The notes beneath the pieces were generated by a model, which saw only the letters and a program-made list of their open reading frames with translations, made no database searches and was not told the DNA's origin. Shown here in pieces: positions 6,669-14,918 of a DNA stretch of 42,174 bases. This DNA is from an uncultured Clostridia bacterium (lineage in GTDB: Bacteria > Bacillota > Clostridia > Christensenellales > UBA3700). A program made the translations under genes and the position numbers. The stretch covers positions 1 to 42,174 of the forward strand of contig CAMBZZ010000012.1 in the NCBI GenBank assembly GCA_945872615.1, written 5' to 3'. Numbering within the stretch: the first letter of the stretch is position 1; every line of letters starts with the position of its first letter.

Positions 6669-8336
6669 ATGAATAAAATATCGGGATTTTTTGGCAAAGT
6701 CGGCGGCGTGTTCAAAAGCTTTGTCAAACATTGGAATCACCCTGCCGAGGGTAGGTTTGTTTCCAACAAAGAAATCGTAGCCTATTCCGTCGGTGGTATG
6801 GGCGTACAATTTATGGCAGCACTTACGGCGCAAATCACGCTGTCTGCCAACTGCTTGTTGCTGGGTTCCATCTATGGAATGACGCCAACTGAGCTGATGA
6901 TTTTGTTGACTATCAACACGGTATTCACCTTGCTCATCCAACCTCTCAAGAGTTATTGGATTGACAACGTAGGCGCAAAGTCTAACAAAAACAGGGGCAA
7001 GGCGAGACCGTTTATTTTGTGGCTCGGACCACCGTCCGCAATACTCATCACGTTGTTTGCGTTTTTACCGAGAACATGGGCGCAAACCAATCACATGTTG
7101 CTCGTAGTATTGATTGGCGCGTTGTTCTTGGGTATGAACTTCGTATATCAATTCTTCTACGGAATGTATATACAACTTTCGCAACTCATAACGCCTAACA
7201 CTACCGAAAGAGCCGACATTATCTCAATTTCGTCACTCGTGTATTCTATGGCTCCGACAATTACGGGCTCGATTTTCCCACTTATTGCCTCGGCATTCGA
7301 CAAAGGACAACTTGACATCAACTTCTATAGAGTTATATTCCCTGTCTTCTCGGCAATAGGTTTGGTTACTTCTTTACTTGCCTTTTTCGGCACTAAAGAG
7401 AGAATAGTCGTTCCTAAGACTTACCAAGCTAAGGTTAAGTTTAAGGATGGTATGAAGGCAATCATTTCCAACAAATACTTCTGGATTATCAACACTTCCA
7501 ACTGGTTCACCTTTGCAAGAGCGGCGATTACCGGTTGCTTGTACTGGTCTTACGTGTACATGCTCCAAAACGAAGCTATACAAGCGGTCGTATCTCTCGT
7601 AATAGGTACGGCATCGGGTATCGGTATGGCGGCGGCGCCTTTCCTCATCAGAGCAATGGGTAAGAAAAACGTCGTTATTGTCAGCAACGGAGCGGTATTG
7701 CTATCCAGTATAGTACTCATTTTCTTTAGCAGTAGTTACGTAATGTTTACTATATGTAGTTATATTGCATTCTTCGGCATCGCGGTACAACTCATCACCG
7801 CACCTGCAATGAACGCCGAAGCGCTAGACTATCAACAATATCTCACGGGAGATAGACTCGAAGGCTTTGCAGGCAACTTTACAATAATCAACTCTATCAT
7901 CGCACTTGGTACCAACTTGATTATCCCTGCAATCTACACCTATCACGGACTATCCGACAACTACGACGTATTGTTCGATACTGCTATCAGAACGCCTATG
8001 TTCCGTTCTTTGGCAATTCTTGCGGCTGTAGGCTCGATTATGGTGACGTTGCCATATTTGTTCTGGGATTTGACTGAGAAGAAACACGGCGAAATCATCG
8101 AAGTACTCAAGCAAAGAGCAATCGAAGAAAACAAAGCGGCAGGCTTTGGCGAAGACGCAAGTTTCTTGTCCAGTGACGAAACTTTGAACGAGTTGTACGA
8201 AGAAGAAGTTACTACCGACAATGCAGACAACGCCGAAGTAGTAGAAACAATCGACGCTTCAACTGCTCAAGTCGAGGACGACGCAACGCAAGACGACGCC
8301 GAAGAAACGGAAGAACAAAACAAGGAGGAAGAATAA
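6669..8336 (+). CDS. MFS transporter, GPH (MelB-like) cation:glycoside symporter family
   Basis: An integral membrane protein of 555 residues with about 12 hydrophobic segments. The order of features fits the glycoside-pentoside-hexuronide:cation symporters: an early AYSVGGMGVQFM helix, a cytoplasmic loop with SNKNRGKARPFILWLGPPS (compare the R-x-x-x-x-G-R-RRP-y/f loop 2-3 of MelB), and FFYGMYIQLSQLITPNTTERADI. The substrate cannot be told from sequence. The last 70 residues form a highly acidic tail (D/E-rich after LPYLFWDLTEKKHGEI), longer than in MelB, and presumably cytoplasmic. The start has AAGGAGG 6 bases upstream. The stop lies one base before the ATG of the lipoprotein gene, and the ribosome binding site of that gene lies inside this tail, so the two are translationally linked. 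Confidence 0.85.
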   Translation: MNKISGFFGKVGGVFKSFVKHWNHPAEGRFVSNKEIVAYSVGGMGVQFMAALTAQITLSANCLLLGSIYGMTPTELMILLTINTVFTLLIQPLKSYWIDNVGAKSNKNRGKARPFILWLGPPSAILITLFAFLPRTWAQTNHMLLVVLIGALFLGMNFVYQFFYGMYIQLSQLITPNTTERADIISISSLVYSMAPTITGSIFPLIASAFDKGQLDINFYRVIFPVFSAIGLVTSLLAFFGTKERIVVPKTYQAKVKFKDGMKAIISNKYFWIINTSNWFTFARAAITGCLYWSYVYMLQNEAIQAVVSLVIGTASGIGMAAAPFLIRAMGKKNVVIVSNGAVLLSSIVLIFFSSSYVMFTICSYIAFFGIAVQLITAPAMNAEALDYQQYLTGDRLEGFAGNFTIINSIIALGTNLIIPAIYTYHGLSDNYDVLFDTAIRTPMFRSLAILAAVGSIMVTLPYLFWDLTEKKHGEIIEVLKQRAIEENKAAGFGEDASFLSSDETLNELYEEEVTTDNADNAEVVETIDASTAQVEDDATQDDAEETEEQNKEEE

Positions 8337-8337
8337 T

Positions 8338-9012
8338 ATGAAAAAGTTATCTATATTGGCAATCATATTGGTTGTATGCCTTAGTTTTTCAATGATGTTC
8401 AGCGGCTGTACTAAAGAACTAGATACTCAAGAAGGAATAGCGTATTTCGAAGAGGCAATCCAAGCAATTCAGACGGCGGATACCTATTACATAAGAACGG
8501 TTGTGGTAGAGAATGCCAGCAACAGCAAAGAGTATCAACTCAACGTCAAGGGCGACAAGATTCATTATACTATAGAGACCAATCAAGCAAGCAACACTTC
8601 TTACGAGCACACCTACTACTCGGACAACAACAAGTACGTGATGCCTACTAAGGACGTATGGAATACTATCCCAATGACCAAAGAAGCTTTTCTTCTCGAA
8701 GTCGGTCCATACACCAGAGAAGCACTCGTCGTAAAAATCAACGCTATCAATTTAGCATTGCAGACGGGAGTGCTGGTGCCTAAGACTATCGCTCAAGGCG
8801 ATTATGTAACCACTTACACTTTTGAAGACATAGGCGAAGAAATGTCTGTCTTGCTCGGTGGCACGGCAAAAATCGGTGACAAATATCCGCTTACCATCGA
8901 GACGATAGCAGATAGAATAAGCAAGATTGTGGACAGCGATACGAGTCCAAAGATCAAGTATTATATCCTCTACGACGGACCAAAGATCACTATTCCAAAA
9001 GTAGCGGAATAA
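8338..9012 (+). CDS. Predicted lipoprotein coupled to the symporter
   Basis: Of 224 residues, the first 24 form a lipoprotein signal peptide ending in the lipobox FSGC (Cys24). The mature part (TYYIRTVVVENASNSKEYQLNVKGDKIHYTI and later strands) looks like alternating beta strands, perhaps a LolA/LppX-type barrel, but I cannot assign a family. It starts one base after the symporter gene and shares its mRNA, so it may be an extracellular partner of that transporter, for example a substrate-binding or sensor lipoprotein. That role is inference. Confidence 0.85.
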   Translation: MKKLSILAIILVVCLSFSMMFSGCTKELDTQEGIAYFEEAIQAIQTADTYYIRTVVVENASNSKEYQLNVKGDKIHYTIETNQASNTSYEHTYYSDNNKYVMPTKDVWNTIPMTKEAFLLEVGPYTREALVVKINAINLALQTGVLVPKTIAQGDYVTTYTFEDIGEEMSVLLGGTAKIGDKYPLTIETIADRISKIVDSDTSPKIKYYILYDGPKITIPKVAE

Positions 9013-9029
9013 TCAAACCAATCAATAGC

Positions 9030-9068
9030 GGGGACCAAAGCGTTTAGGCTGAAGTCCCCCTACTTTTT
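9030..9068 (+). terminator. Rho-independent terminator
   Basis: GGGGAC (9030-9035) pairs with GTCCCC (9054-9059). Inside, AGC and GCT extend the hairpin around GTTTAG, and a TACTTTTT tail follows. It ends the symporter-lipoprotein transcript. Confidence 0.65.
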
Positions 9069-9108
9069 AGACGATTGTTAGTATTGCGTAAAATAAATTA
9101 TACGGTAT

Positions 9109-9137
9109 TTGACAAGCGAATGTAAATGTTTTAGAAT
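9109..9137 (+). promoter_or_regulatory. Promoter of the phosphoglycerate mutase fusion gene
   Basis: TTGACA (9109-9114), a 17-base spacer and TAGAAT (9132-9137) give a near-consensus promoter. Transcription should start near 9144, and AGAGG at 9162-9166 precedes the ATG at 9173. Confidence 0.75.
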
Positions 9138-9172
9138 ATAATATATATATTTTGATATTATAGAGGACTTTT

Positions 9173-12100
9173 ATGAAATATCTAGTAATACTCGGCGACG
9201 GAATGGCAGATTATCCTTGTCCTCAACTGGACGGGAAGACGCCGCTCGAAGTTGCTAACAAACCAAATATGGACGCGCTGTGCGCCAAGGGCGTGATAGG
9301 TCTGGTCAAGACCGTGCCCGACGGAATGAAACCGGGCAGCGACGTAGCCAACCTATCTATGATGGGTTATGCTCCCGACAAATATTATACCGGAAGGTCG
9401 CCTCTCGAGGCGCTGTCTATCGGTATAGATATGAGCGCAAGCGATATTGCAACCCGTTGCAATCTCGTTACTTTGTCTGACGACGAGCCTTTTGAGAACA
9501 AGGTAATGGTTGATTACAGCGCGGGCGAGATAACCACGCAAGAGGCAGAAGAGCTTATCAAAGCCGTGCAAGAAGCGCTCGGCAACGACAAGTATTCTTT
9601 CTATTCGGGAGTAAGTTATCGCCATTGTATGATTACCAAGGGAGGTAAGTTGGGCGCGCAATACACCCCGCCACACGACATCTCCGACAAGGTGATAGGC
9701 GAGTATTTGCCTAAGGGCGAGGATAGCGACGAGCATCTTGCCATGCTCCAAGCGTCTTACGAATTGCTCAAAGACCACCCAATCAATCTCGAGCGTATCA
9801 AGCAAGGCAAAAACCCCGCCAACTGCATTTGGTTGTGGGGCGAGGGAAGTAAGCCCGCGCTTGACGACTTCGGACAAAAATACGGACTAAAGGCGGGCGT
9901 TATCTCCGCCGTTGACCTCGTCAAAGGCATAGGCATAGGCGCGGGTATGACGAGTTGGGACGTTGAGGGAGCTACCGGCACCTATCACACCAATTTTGAG
10001 GGCAAAGCCAAGAGAGCAATCGACGCCTTCAAAGAAGGTTACGATTACGTTTATATCCATATGGAAGCGCCCGACGAATGCGGACACCAAGGCGACCTTG
10101 ACAACAAAATCAAGGCGATAGAACTTATCGACGAAAAGGTGGTGGGATATTGTAAGAGAGAGCTGGACGATATGGGAGAGCCCTATCGCATACTCATTGC
10201 TCCCGACCATCCGACGCCTATCGCTATCAAGACCCACGTGGGCGACCCTGTGCCTTTTATTCTGTACGACAGTAGTAGCGACATAGAAAGCGGATACACC
10301 ACCTACAACGAGAAAACTGCCAAGGCAAGCGGAATTTATTACGAGCCTTGCCAAGACTTGATAGACGACTTTTTGAGTAAGCCCGAAGAAACGCAAGAGG
10401 AGGTTGTGCCTACCGAAGAGCAGAAGGGTGACGGCGTTGCCGTTGCTCCCGTTCAGCCGATAAGCGACAACAAGCCGCCTAAGGCTAAGAAACCTCTAAC
10501 CGCCAAACAAAAGAAAAATATAATCATCGCGGTGCTTTGCATAGTGGCAATCATCGGTGTTGGCTTGGGTGTCGGTTTGCCCGTTTATTTCCATTTCAAA
10601 GACAAGATAATGGTTGCGGAAGCCGCCGACTTCAACAAAGACATAACCAAAGGCACGTATTTCGTCTTGTCCAAAGACGTCGTGATTGACGGTGACCTCG
10701 ATATGAGCGCAAGGGGTAATTATAGCATAGACTTGCAAGGGCATACCCTTACCGTTAGAGGTACGCTGACATATTCTACCGACTCTGCCAAGGATATAAA
10801 AATTGGCAACACCAAGAAGAAAGCCTACGTAGAGGGCGGCGTAATCGACGCTGATAAGATAGTGATTTCCACCCTCAACGCCAACGTAGAGATTCTCAGC
10901 AATACGCAGACGGGTAGGGCGGAGATAGTAGCTAAACGCGTGACGATTTCTTCTATGACCGCTGCGGACGGAATATCCGTCGGAGCGCAAAATATCTCCT
11001 TGACTGGTGCAATTTCTACGGGCAATGCGTCGCAAATCATACTTTCGTCCACGGCGGTTGACGCCAACGCTCAAGCGAGCGCAACGGGCAAAATCGGTGG
11101 CAAGTTGGCTTTGGAAAACGTTGACTTGATTGCAACCGCGTCTTCTAGCATTACTTCGATTGTATTGGATGACCAATCTACCGCCCAAATAAGCGGCACG
11201 ATAGAGGCAGGCATCGAGGGAGGAAAGAAAGTTGCAATGCTCGGCGGACACTCTTGCTCGGAATACAAAAACGTAGCAACGTTGGCAATTTATAGAGCAG
11301 GCGCAGGAGACTACACCATCAAGGGGTGCGACAAGGTGGTCTATATTGACAAACTAGCCACCCCGGTAGACCTCATCATCGAAGAGCGCGCGGGAGGCAA
11401 AATATTCGCCGTCAGCGCCAAAGTGGTGGGTGCAACCAATTACGTATTCAACGTAGACGGCACCGAGCACGTTGCTAGCGGCAATCAGCTGGATATATCC
11501 GCGCTTATGAGCAACGGCGGGGCAGGAAAGCATATTATCACGGTTTACGCCAAAGGAAACTATGACTTTGCAACCTTAGAGATCGCGGATGCGACGGTCT
11601 ATGTGGACAGCGATTCTACCAAGATAGAATATGCCTACAAGATAACTCTTGCAACTCCCGAAAACTTACAAGTGGCGGAGGATAGCAACGGTATTTATCT
11701 TGCATTTAGCAAAGTAGATTTTGCCGACTATTATACGGTCGACGTTGCGGGACAACAACTCAGGTTTGAAGCCGACAAAGACGCAGCCACCCAAAAGTTC
11801 TACTTGACCGAGGTGCTCAAAGAAGTAGGCAACTATTCCGTCAGAGTGACGGCACATAGCAACGTTGCGGAGATTTTATCTAGCAAACAAGCAATGACCA
11901 GCTATACCAAAACGCAGCAACTCGGCGTGGCTACGGAACTGACCGCTCGTGAAAACGGCGCGCAAATCAACGTAAGTTGGAGCGCTGTAGAAGGCGCCGA
12001 CAGCTATATAATCTTCGCTAACGACGGCGGTAGACTAGTGGAGCTAGGTAGAACTTCGATGACCTCTTTCAGCTTTGACAAGACCTTGCTCGGTAGCGCA

Positions 12101-12175
12101 ACGGAAGTTTCCGTCGTAGCGCAAGGCAACGGGTATTATATTACGGGCGGGTTTGCAACCACCCCTATAGTTTGA
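9173..12175 (+). CDS. apgM: Phosphoglycerate mutase (archaeal-type, cofactor-independent) fused to a membrane anchor and extracellular beta-rich/FN3-like domains
   Basis: Residues 1-402 are a full-length aPGM of the alkaline-phosphatase superfamily, which interconverts 3- and 2-phosphoglycerate. Likely metal and catalytic motifs are present: LGDGMADYP (7-15), KPGSDVANLSMMGY (53-66), MEAPDECGHQGDLD (297-310), APDHPTP (343-349) and H355. An acidic/proline-rich linker (403-435) and a lysine-rich stretch lead to one helix (about 449-474). Lysines before it predict the enzyme inside and the rest outside. Residues about 475-727 are Ser/Thr/Ala-rich repeated strands, beta-helix-like. Three roughly 90-residue FN3-like units begin at 728 (LATPVDL), 826 (LATPENL) and 917 (LGVATEL). 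Normal aPGM ends near 400 residues. The reading frame is continuous, with no frameshift sign. Confidence 0.9.
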   Translation: MKYLVILGDGMADYPCPQLDGKTPLEVANKPNMDALCAKGVIGLVKTVPDGMKPGSDVANLSMMGYAPDKYYTGRSPLEALSIGIDMSASDIATRCNLVTLSDDEPFENKVMVDYSAGEITTQEAEELIKAVQEALGNDKYSFYSGVSYRHCMITKGGKLGAQYTPPHDISDKVIGEYLPKGEDSDEHLAMLQASYELLKDHPINLERIKQGKNPANCIWLWGEGSKPALDDFGQKYGLKAGVISAVDLVKGIGIGAGMTSWDVEGATGTYHTNFEGKAKRAIDAFKEGYDYVYIHMEAPDECGHQGDLDNKIKAIELIDEKVVGYCKRELDDMGEPYRILIAPDHPTPIAIKTHVGDPVPFILYDSSSDIESGYTTYNEKTAKASGIYYEPCQDLIDDFLSKPEETQEEVVPTEEQKGDGVAVAPVQPISDNKPPKAKKPLTAKQKKNIIIAVLCIVAIIGVGLGVGLPVYFHFKDKIMVAEAADFNKDITKGTYFVLSKDVVIDGDLDMSARGNYSIDLQGHTLTVRGTLTYSTDSAKDIKIGNTKKKAYVEGGVIDADKIVISTLNANVEILSNTQTGRAEIVAKRVTISSMTAADGISVGAQNISLTGAISTGNASQIILSSTAVDANAQASATGKIGGKLALENVDLIATASSSITSIVLDDQSTAQISGTIEAGIEGGKKVAMLGGHSCSEYKNVATLAIYRAGAGDYTIKGCDKVVYIDKLATPVDLIIEERAGGKIFAVSAKVVGATNYVFNVDGTEHVASGNQLDISALMSNGGAGKHIITVYAKGNYDFATLEIADATVYVDSDSTKIEYAYKITLATPENLQVAEDSNGIYLAFSKVDFADYYTVDVAGQQLRFEADKDAATQKFYLTEVLKEVGNYSVRVTAHSNVAEILSSKQAMTSYTKTQQLGVATELTARENGAQINVSWSAVEGADSYIIFANDGGRLVELGRTSMTSFSFDKTLLGSATEVSVVAQGNGYYITGGFATTPIV

Positions 12176-12212
12176 CGGAGTTGACGGCAGATATACGTCG
12201 CAATACTGTGTC

Positions 12213-12275
12213 AAAAGGCAACTTTTCTCGTTCACGTACGCTTTAGTACGCTCGCTTCGATAAGGTTGCCTTTTT
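12213..12275 (+). terminator. Terminator with long nested hairpin
   Basis: AAAAGGCAAC (12213-12222) pairs with GTTGCCTTTT (12265-12274), followed by T and CATTG. A second hairpin, CGTAC/GTACG (12235-12239 with 12246-12250), is nested inside. It ends the fusion-gene transcript. Confidence 0.75.
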
Positions 12276-12336
12276 CATTGTTTTGCTTATTTCTCTATCG
12301 TGAGAGATTAGTCGGGTAACGGTGGATATGCTTTGC

Positions 12337-12392
12337 TAAAAGGTCCCTTCGTGTAAAGGGTGCTCCCGACGATAGTCGGGTGTGGGATTGCG
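12337..12392 (+). repeat. Dispersed hairpin repeat, copy 1
   Basis: The layout is AAAAGGTCCCTTCGTGTAAA, GGGTGCT, the hairpin CCCGAC-gata-GTCGGG, then TGTGGGATTG. I recall the pattern 'ctccct-tgtgtaaaggga-gct-hairpin-gggattgt' as a frequent intergenic repeat of Clostridia genomes. Its function is unknown to me. Confidence 0.6.
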
Positions 12393-12552
12393 TCTTATTT
12401 TATACTTTGTGAGTACGGCTATAACTGCGCAAGCGACCGTTAGGTCGCGCGCCGTAAGTTTACGACTGGTCGTAGATGAGGAGCGAGCCAAACGATAAAC
12501 GATGATTGCATATAATATAGTAATCGAGTCGGAGCGACGGTGAGCGAACGTG

Positions 12553-12593
12553 CAAAGGGAGCTGGCTCGGCTTTGCCGAGACGGCGGGATTGT
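12553..12593 (+). repeat. Dispersed hairpin repeat, copy 2
   Basis: CAAAGGGAGCTGG, the hairpin CTCGGC-ttt-GCCGAG, then ACGGCGGGATTGT. It shares the AAAGGG-x-GCT start and GGGATTG end with copy 1 while the hairpin sequence differs, as expected of a repeat whose structure rather than sequence is kept. Confidence 0.6.
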
Positions 12594-12693
12594 AAAATTT
12601 GCATCTCTGTCATCAAAAGGTGGTATATTCTTCCAAGATTGTTTATGTTTACGGGAGCCTCTATTCTTTGAGAAAAACGCAAATAAAACAACT

Positions 12694-12735
12694 AAAAGCA
12701 CGCCCTATATTAATTGCAATTAGCTAGGCGTGCTT
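12694..12735 (-). terminator. Terminator of the leuS-serS operon
   Basis: AAGCACGCC (12696-12704) pairs with GGCGTGCTT (12727-12735). On the minus strand the second arm is followed by TTAGTTGTTTT. It lies about 50 bp after the last gene of the minus-strand operon. Confidence 0.75.
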
Positions 12736-12782
12736 AAATTTTATAAAGCTAGTTTTTCTCGATACGTATCGAGTTTTTGCTA

Positions 12783-13628
12783 TCATATCACCACGAAGTC
12801 GCCTTTGGTGATAAAGAGGAAACTGATAAGGGCAAGTATCACGGTGATGACAACTTGGTGTAGCACGTAGACGGGCAGGGCGATTTTTCCCCAAAAGTTG
12901 ATAGGTTTGTACCAATCGTATTTTCCGAGCCATGGGAGCAAGGACTTTTTGTTGGGGTACAGCACGTTAGCGGCGCTTGCGCCAATGAGCATGTAGCCCA
13001 CCAAAGGAAAGATTGGCTGATAGTCGGCGGAAAAGCTCTCGTAAGGGTTGCCGTAGAAAAATTCTCCCACCCATGCCCAGTTGTTGTTGTCTACGAATAT
13101 TTGGTTATTTACCTCGTACATTGGCATGAGTAGCATATTGGTAAAGACTATAAAAAAGCCAATTCCGAGGCAGGTGAACGCCGTCTTTTTTTTGTCGTGA
13201 CGACAAATAAAATCAATGAGTGTCCACAGCAAAATAGCCACGGCGAACATATGCAGTATGCCAAAGGTGATAGGGGTGTCCATTATGGTCGTTACTATCG
13301 TCACCAGCACGGCGCACACCGCCACTTCGATACCTCTCTTGAGGTTGGACTTGCTAAACGCCGTCGAGATACCGCACAGAGAGCAAAAGATGATGACTAC
13401 CAGCGGTTGGACGAACTCTCTAATAGGGCTAGTCCAATAAGTACGCGCGTTTTGCCAAAGATTATAATAAAATTCGCTCCCGCTTGCTTCAAACCAAGCC
13501 CGACCGAATACGAATGCAAAGTTGTACATCGTATGGTCAAAAATCATCAGCATCACGCAAACCGCTCTTAGGAAGTCAAGTTCCCAGATGCGCTGTTTGG
13601 TTTGTTTGGGGAGCGAACGCTTACGCAT
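12783..13628 (-). CDS. Membrane acyltransferase-like protein (DUF1624/HGSNAT catalytic domain family)
   Basis: A polytopic membrane protein of 281 residues. The N-terminal ELDFLRAVCVMLMIFDHTMY (about 16-35) is the hallmark of the DUF1624/heparan-alpha-glucosaminide N-acetyltransferase-like family: RxxxLDxxRG, then MxxxH. About six to seven hydrophobic helices follow. Family members are thought to move acetyl groups across the membrane onto sugars; the substrate here is unknown. The gene begins 2 bp after the serS stop, so it is the last cistron of leuS-serS. A functional link with the synthetases is not evident, and co-transcription may be incidental. Confidence 0.75.
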   Translation of the reverse strand: MRKRSLPKQTKQRIWELDFLRAVCVMLMIFDHTMYNFAFVFGRAWFEASGSEFYYNLWQNARTYWTSPIREFVQPLVVIIFCSLCGISTAFSKSNLKRGIEVAVCAVLVTIVTTIMDTPITFGILHMFAVAILLWTLIDFICRHDKKKTAFTCLGIGFFIVFTNMLLMPMYEVNNQIFVDNNNWAWVGEFFYGNPYESFSADYQPIFPLVGYMLIGASAANVLYPNKKSLLPWLGKYDWYKPINFWGKIALPVYVLHQVVITVILALISFLFITKGDFVVI

Positions 13629-13630
13629 AT

Positions 13631-14908
13631 TTATCTAATTTCTTCTTTTCCGCCCATGTACATGCGCAGAGGAGCAGGAATAGCAATCGAGCCGTCCTCG
13701 CGCAGATTGTTTTCCAAGAACGCAATTAGCATACGAGGAGGAGCAACGACGGTGTTGTTGAGGGTGTGAGCGAAGTAGTTGCCTTCTTTGCCCTTAATTC
13801 TTATGCCGAGGCGTCTTGCTTGAGCGTCGCCGAGGTTAGAACAGCTACCCACTTCGAAGTATTTCTTTTGTCTTGGGGACCAAGCTTCAACGTCGATGCT
13901 CTTGACTTTGAGGTCGGCAAGGTCGCCCGAGCAACATTCCAAAGTGCGAACGGGTATATCGAGGGAGCGGAAGAAGTCCACGGTGTTGGTATATAGCTTG
14001 ACAAACCAATCTCTGCTATCGTCAGGGTGACATACGACTATCATCTCTTGTTTTTCAAATTGGTGAATGCGGTACACGCCCCTCTCTTCTATGCCGTGCG
14101 CGCCCACTTCCTTACGGAAACAAGGGGAATAGCTGGTGAGAGCCTTAGGAAGCTCGTCCTCGCTGAGCACCGTGTCCATAAACTTGCCTATCATAGAGTG
14201 CTCGGACGTACCGATGAGATAGAGATCCTCGCCCTCGATTTTGTACATCATATTCTCCATTTCGGTAAAGCTCATTACGCCCGTAACGACGTTGCTTCTA
14301 ATCATAAAAGGCGGGATATAATAGGTAAAGCCTCTGTCTATCATAAAGTCTCTGGCATACGACAAAATCGCGCTGTGCAGACGGGCAATATCCCCGCAAA
14401 GGTAATAGAAGCCGTTGCCGCTGGTTCTTCTGGCGCTATCGAGGTCGATGCCGTGCAGTCTTTCCATAATGTCAACGTGATAAGGCACTTCGAAGTCGGG
14501 AACTTTTGGCTCGCCGAAGCGTTCTACTTCCACGTTTTCGCTGTCGTCCTTTCCGATAGGCACGCTGTCGTCGATGATATTAGGAATGACCATCATTCTC
14601 TTCTTTATCTCGTTAGAGAGCTCTTCCTCTTTGACTTCGAGGTCGGCGAGTTCTTTGGCAAACTCAGCCACTTGCGCTTTAACTTTTTCGGCTTCGTCCT
14701 TTTGACCCTTTGCCATCAGAGCGCCTATTTGTTTGGAGAGGGCGTTGCGTTGCGACCTGCAATAGTCACCGCGTTGCTTGCATTCTCTAAACTCTTTATC
14801 CATTGCCAAGACCTCGTCTACGAGGACGAGCTTTTCGTCTTGGAACTTCTTTTTGATATTTTCTTTTACCAATTCGGGATTGGTTCTTACTAGTTTAATA
14901 TCCAGCAT
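13631..14908 (-). CDS. serS: Serine--tRNA ligase
   Basis: It charges tRNA-Ser with serine. The 425 residues match the class II seryl-tRNA synthetase length. The N-terminal part (about 1-105) is the long antiparallel coiled-coil arm that grips the tRNA-Ser extra arm (KSKQIGALMAKGQ-type heptads, KELADLEVKEEELSNEIKKRM). The catalytic part has the TSEH serine-site motif (GTSEHSMIGKF), motif 2 with FRKEVGAHGIEERGVYRIHQFEKQEM, and a motif 3 reading LNNTVVAPPRMLIAFLEN. The last differs from the common G-x-x-x-x-GR form but occurs in a subset of bacterial enzymes as I recall. AAGGAG precedes the ATG. It lies 10 bp after leuS, and no T-box fits in that gap. Confidence 0.97.
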   Translation of the reverse strand: MLDIKLVRTNPELVKENIKKKFQDEKLVLVDEVLAMDKEFRECKQRGDYCRSQRNALSKQIGALMAKGQKDEAEKVKAQVAEFAKELADLEVKEEELSNEIKKRMMVIPNIIDDSVPIGKDDSENVEVERFGEPKVPDFEVPYHVDIMERLHGIDLDSARRTSGNGFYYLCGDIARLHSAILSYARDFMIDRGFTYYIPPFMIRSNVVTGVMSFTEMENMMYKIEGEDLYLIGTSEHSMIGKFMDTVLSEDELPKALTSYSPCFRKEVGAHGIEERGVYRIHQFEKQEMIVVCHPDDSRDWFVKLYTNTVDFFRSLDIPVRTLECCSGDLADLKVKSIDVEAWSPRQKKYFEVGSCSNLGDAQARRLGIRIKGKEGNYFAHTLNNTVVAPPRMLIAFLENNLREDGSIAIPAPLRMYMGGKEEIR

Positions 14909-14918
14909 AATTTTCTCC

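Larger units (their letters stand above)
12276..12690. other. Gene-free spacer with two short hairpin repeats
   Basis: I find no protein with a credible start, composition or family match on either strand. The stretch is richer in G+C than nearby spacers. It holds the two copies of a hairpin repeat described separately (12337-12392, 12553-12593), and the rest is unassigned. Confidence 0.6.

Noticed and set aside
10496..11251. Minus-strand frame of 251 codons inside the phosphoglycerate mutase fusion
   Set aside because: Arg/Cys/Tyr-rich shadow of a long, well-supported plus-strand gene; no family features.
14027..14893. Plus-strand frame of 288 codons opposite serS
   Set aside because: Antisense shadow of a conserved tRNA synthetase; no motif or upstream signal.
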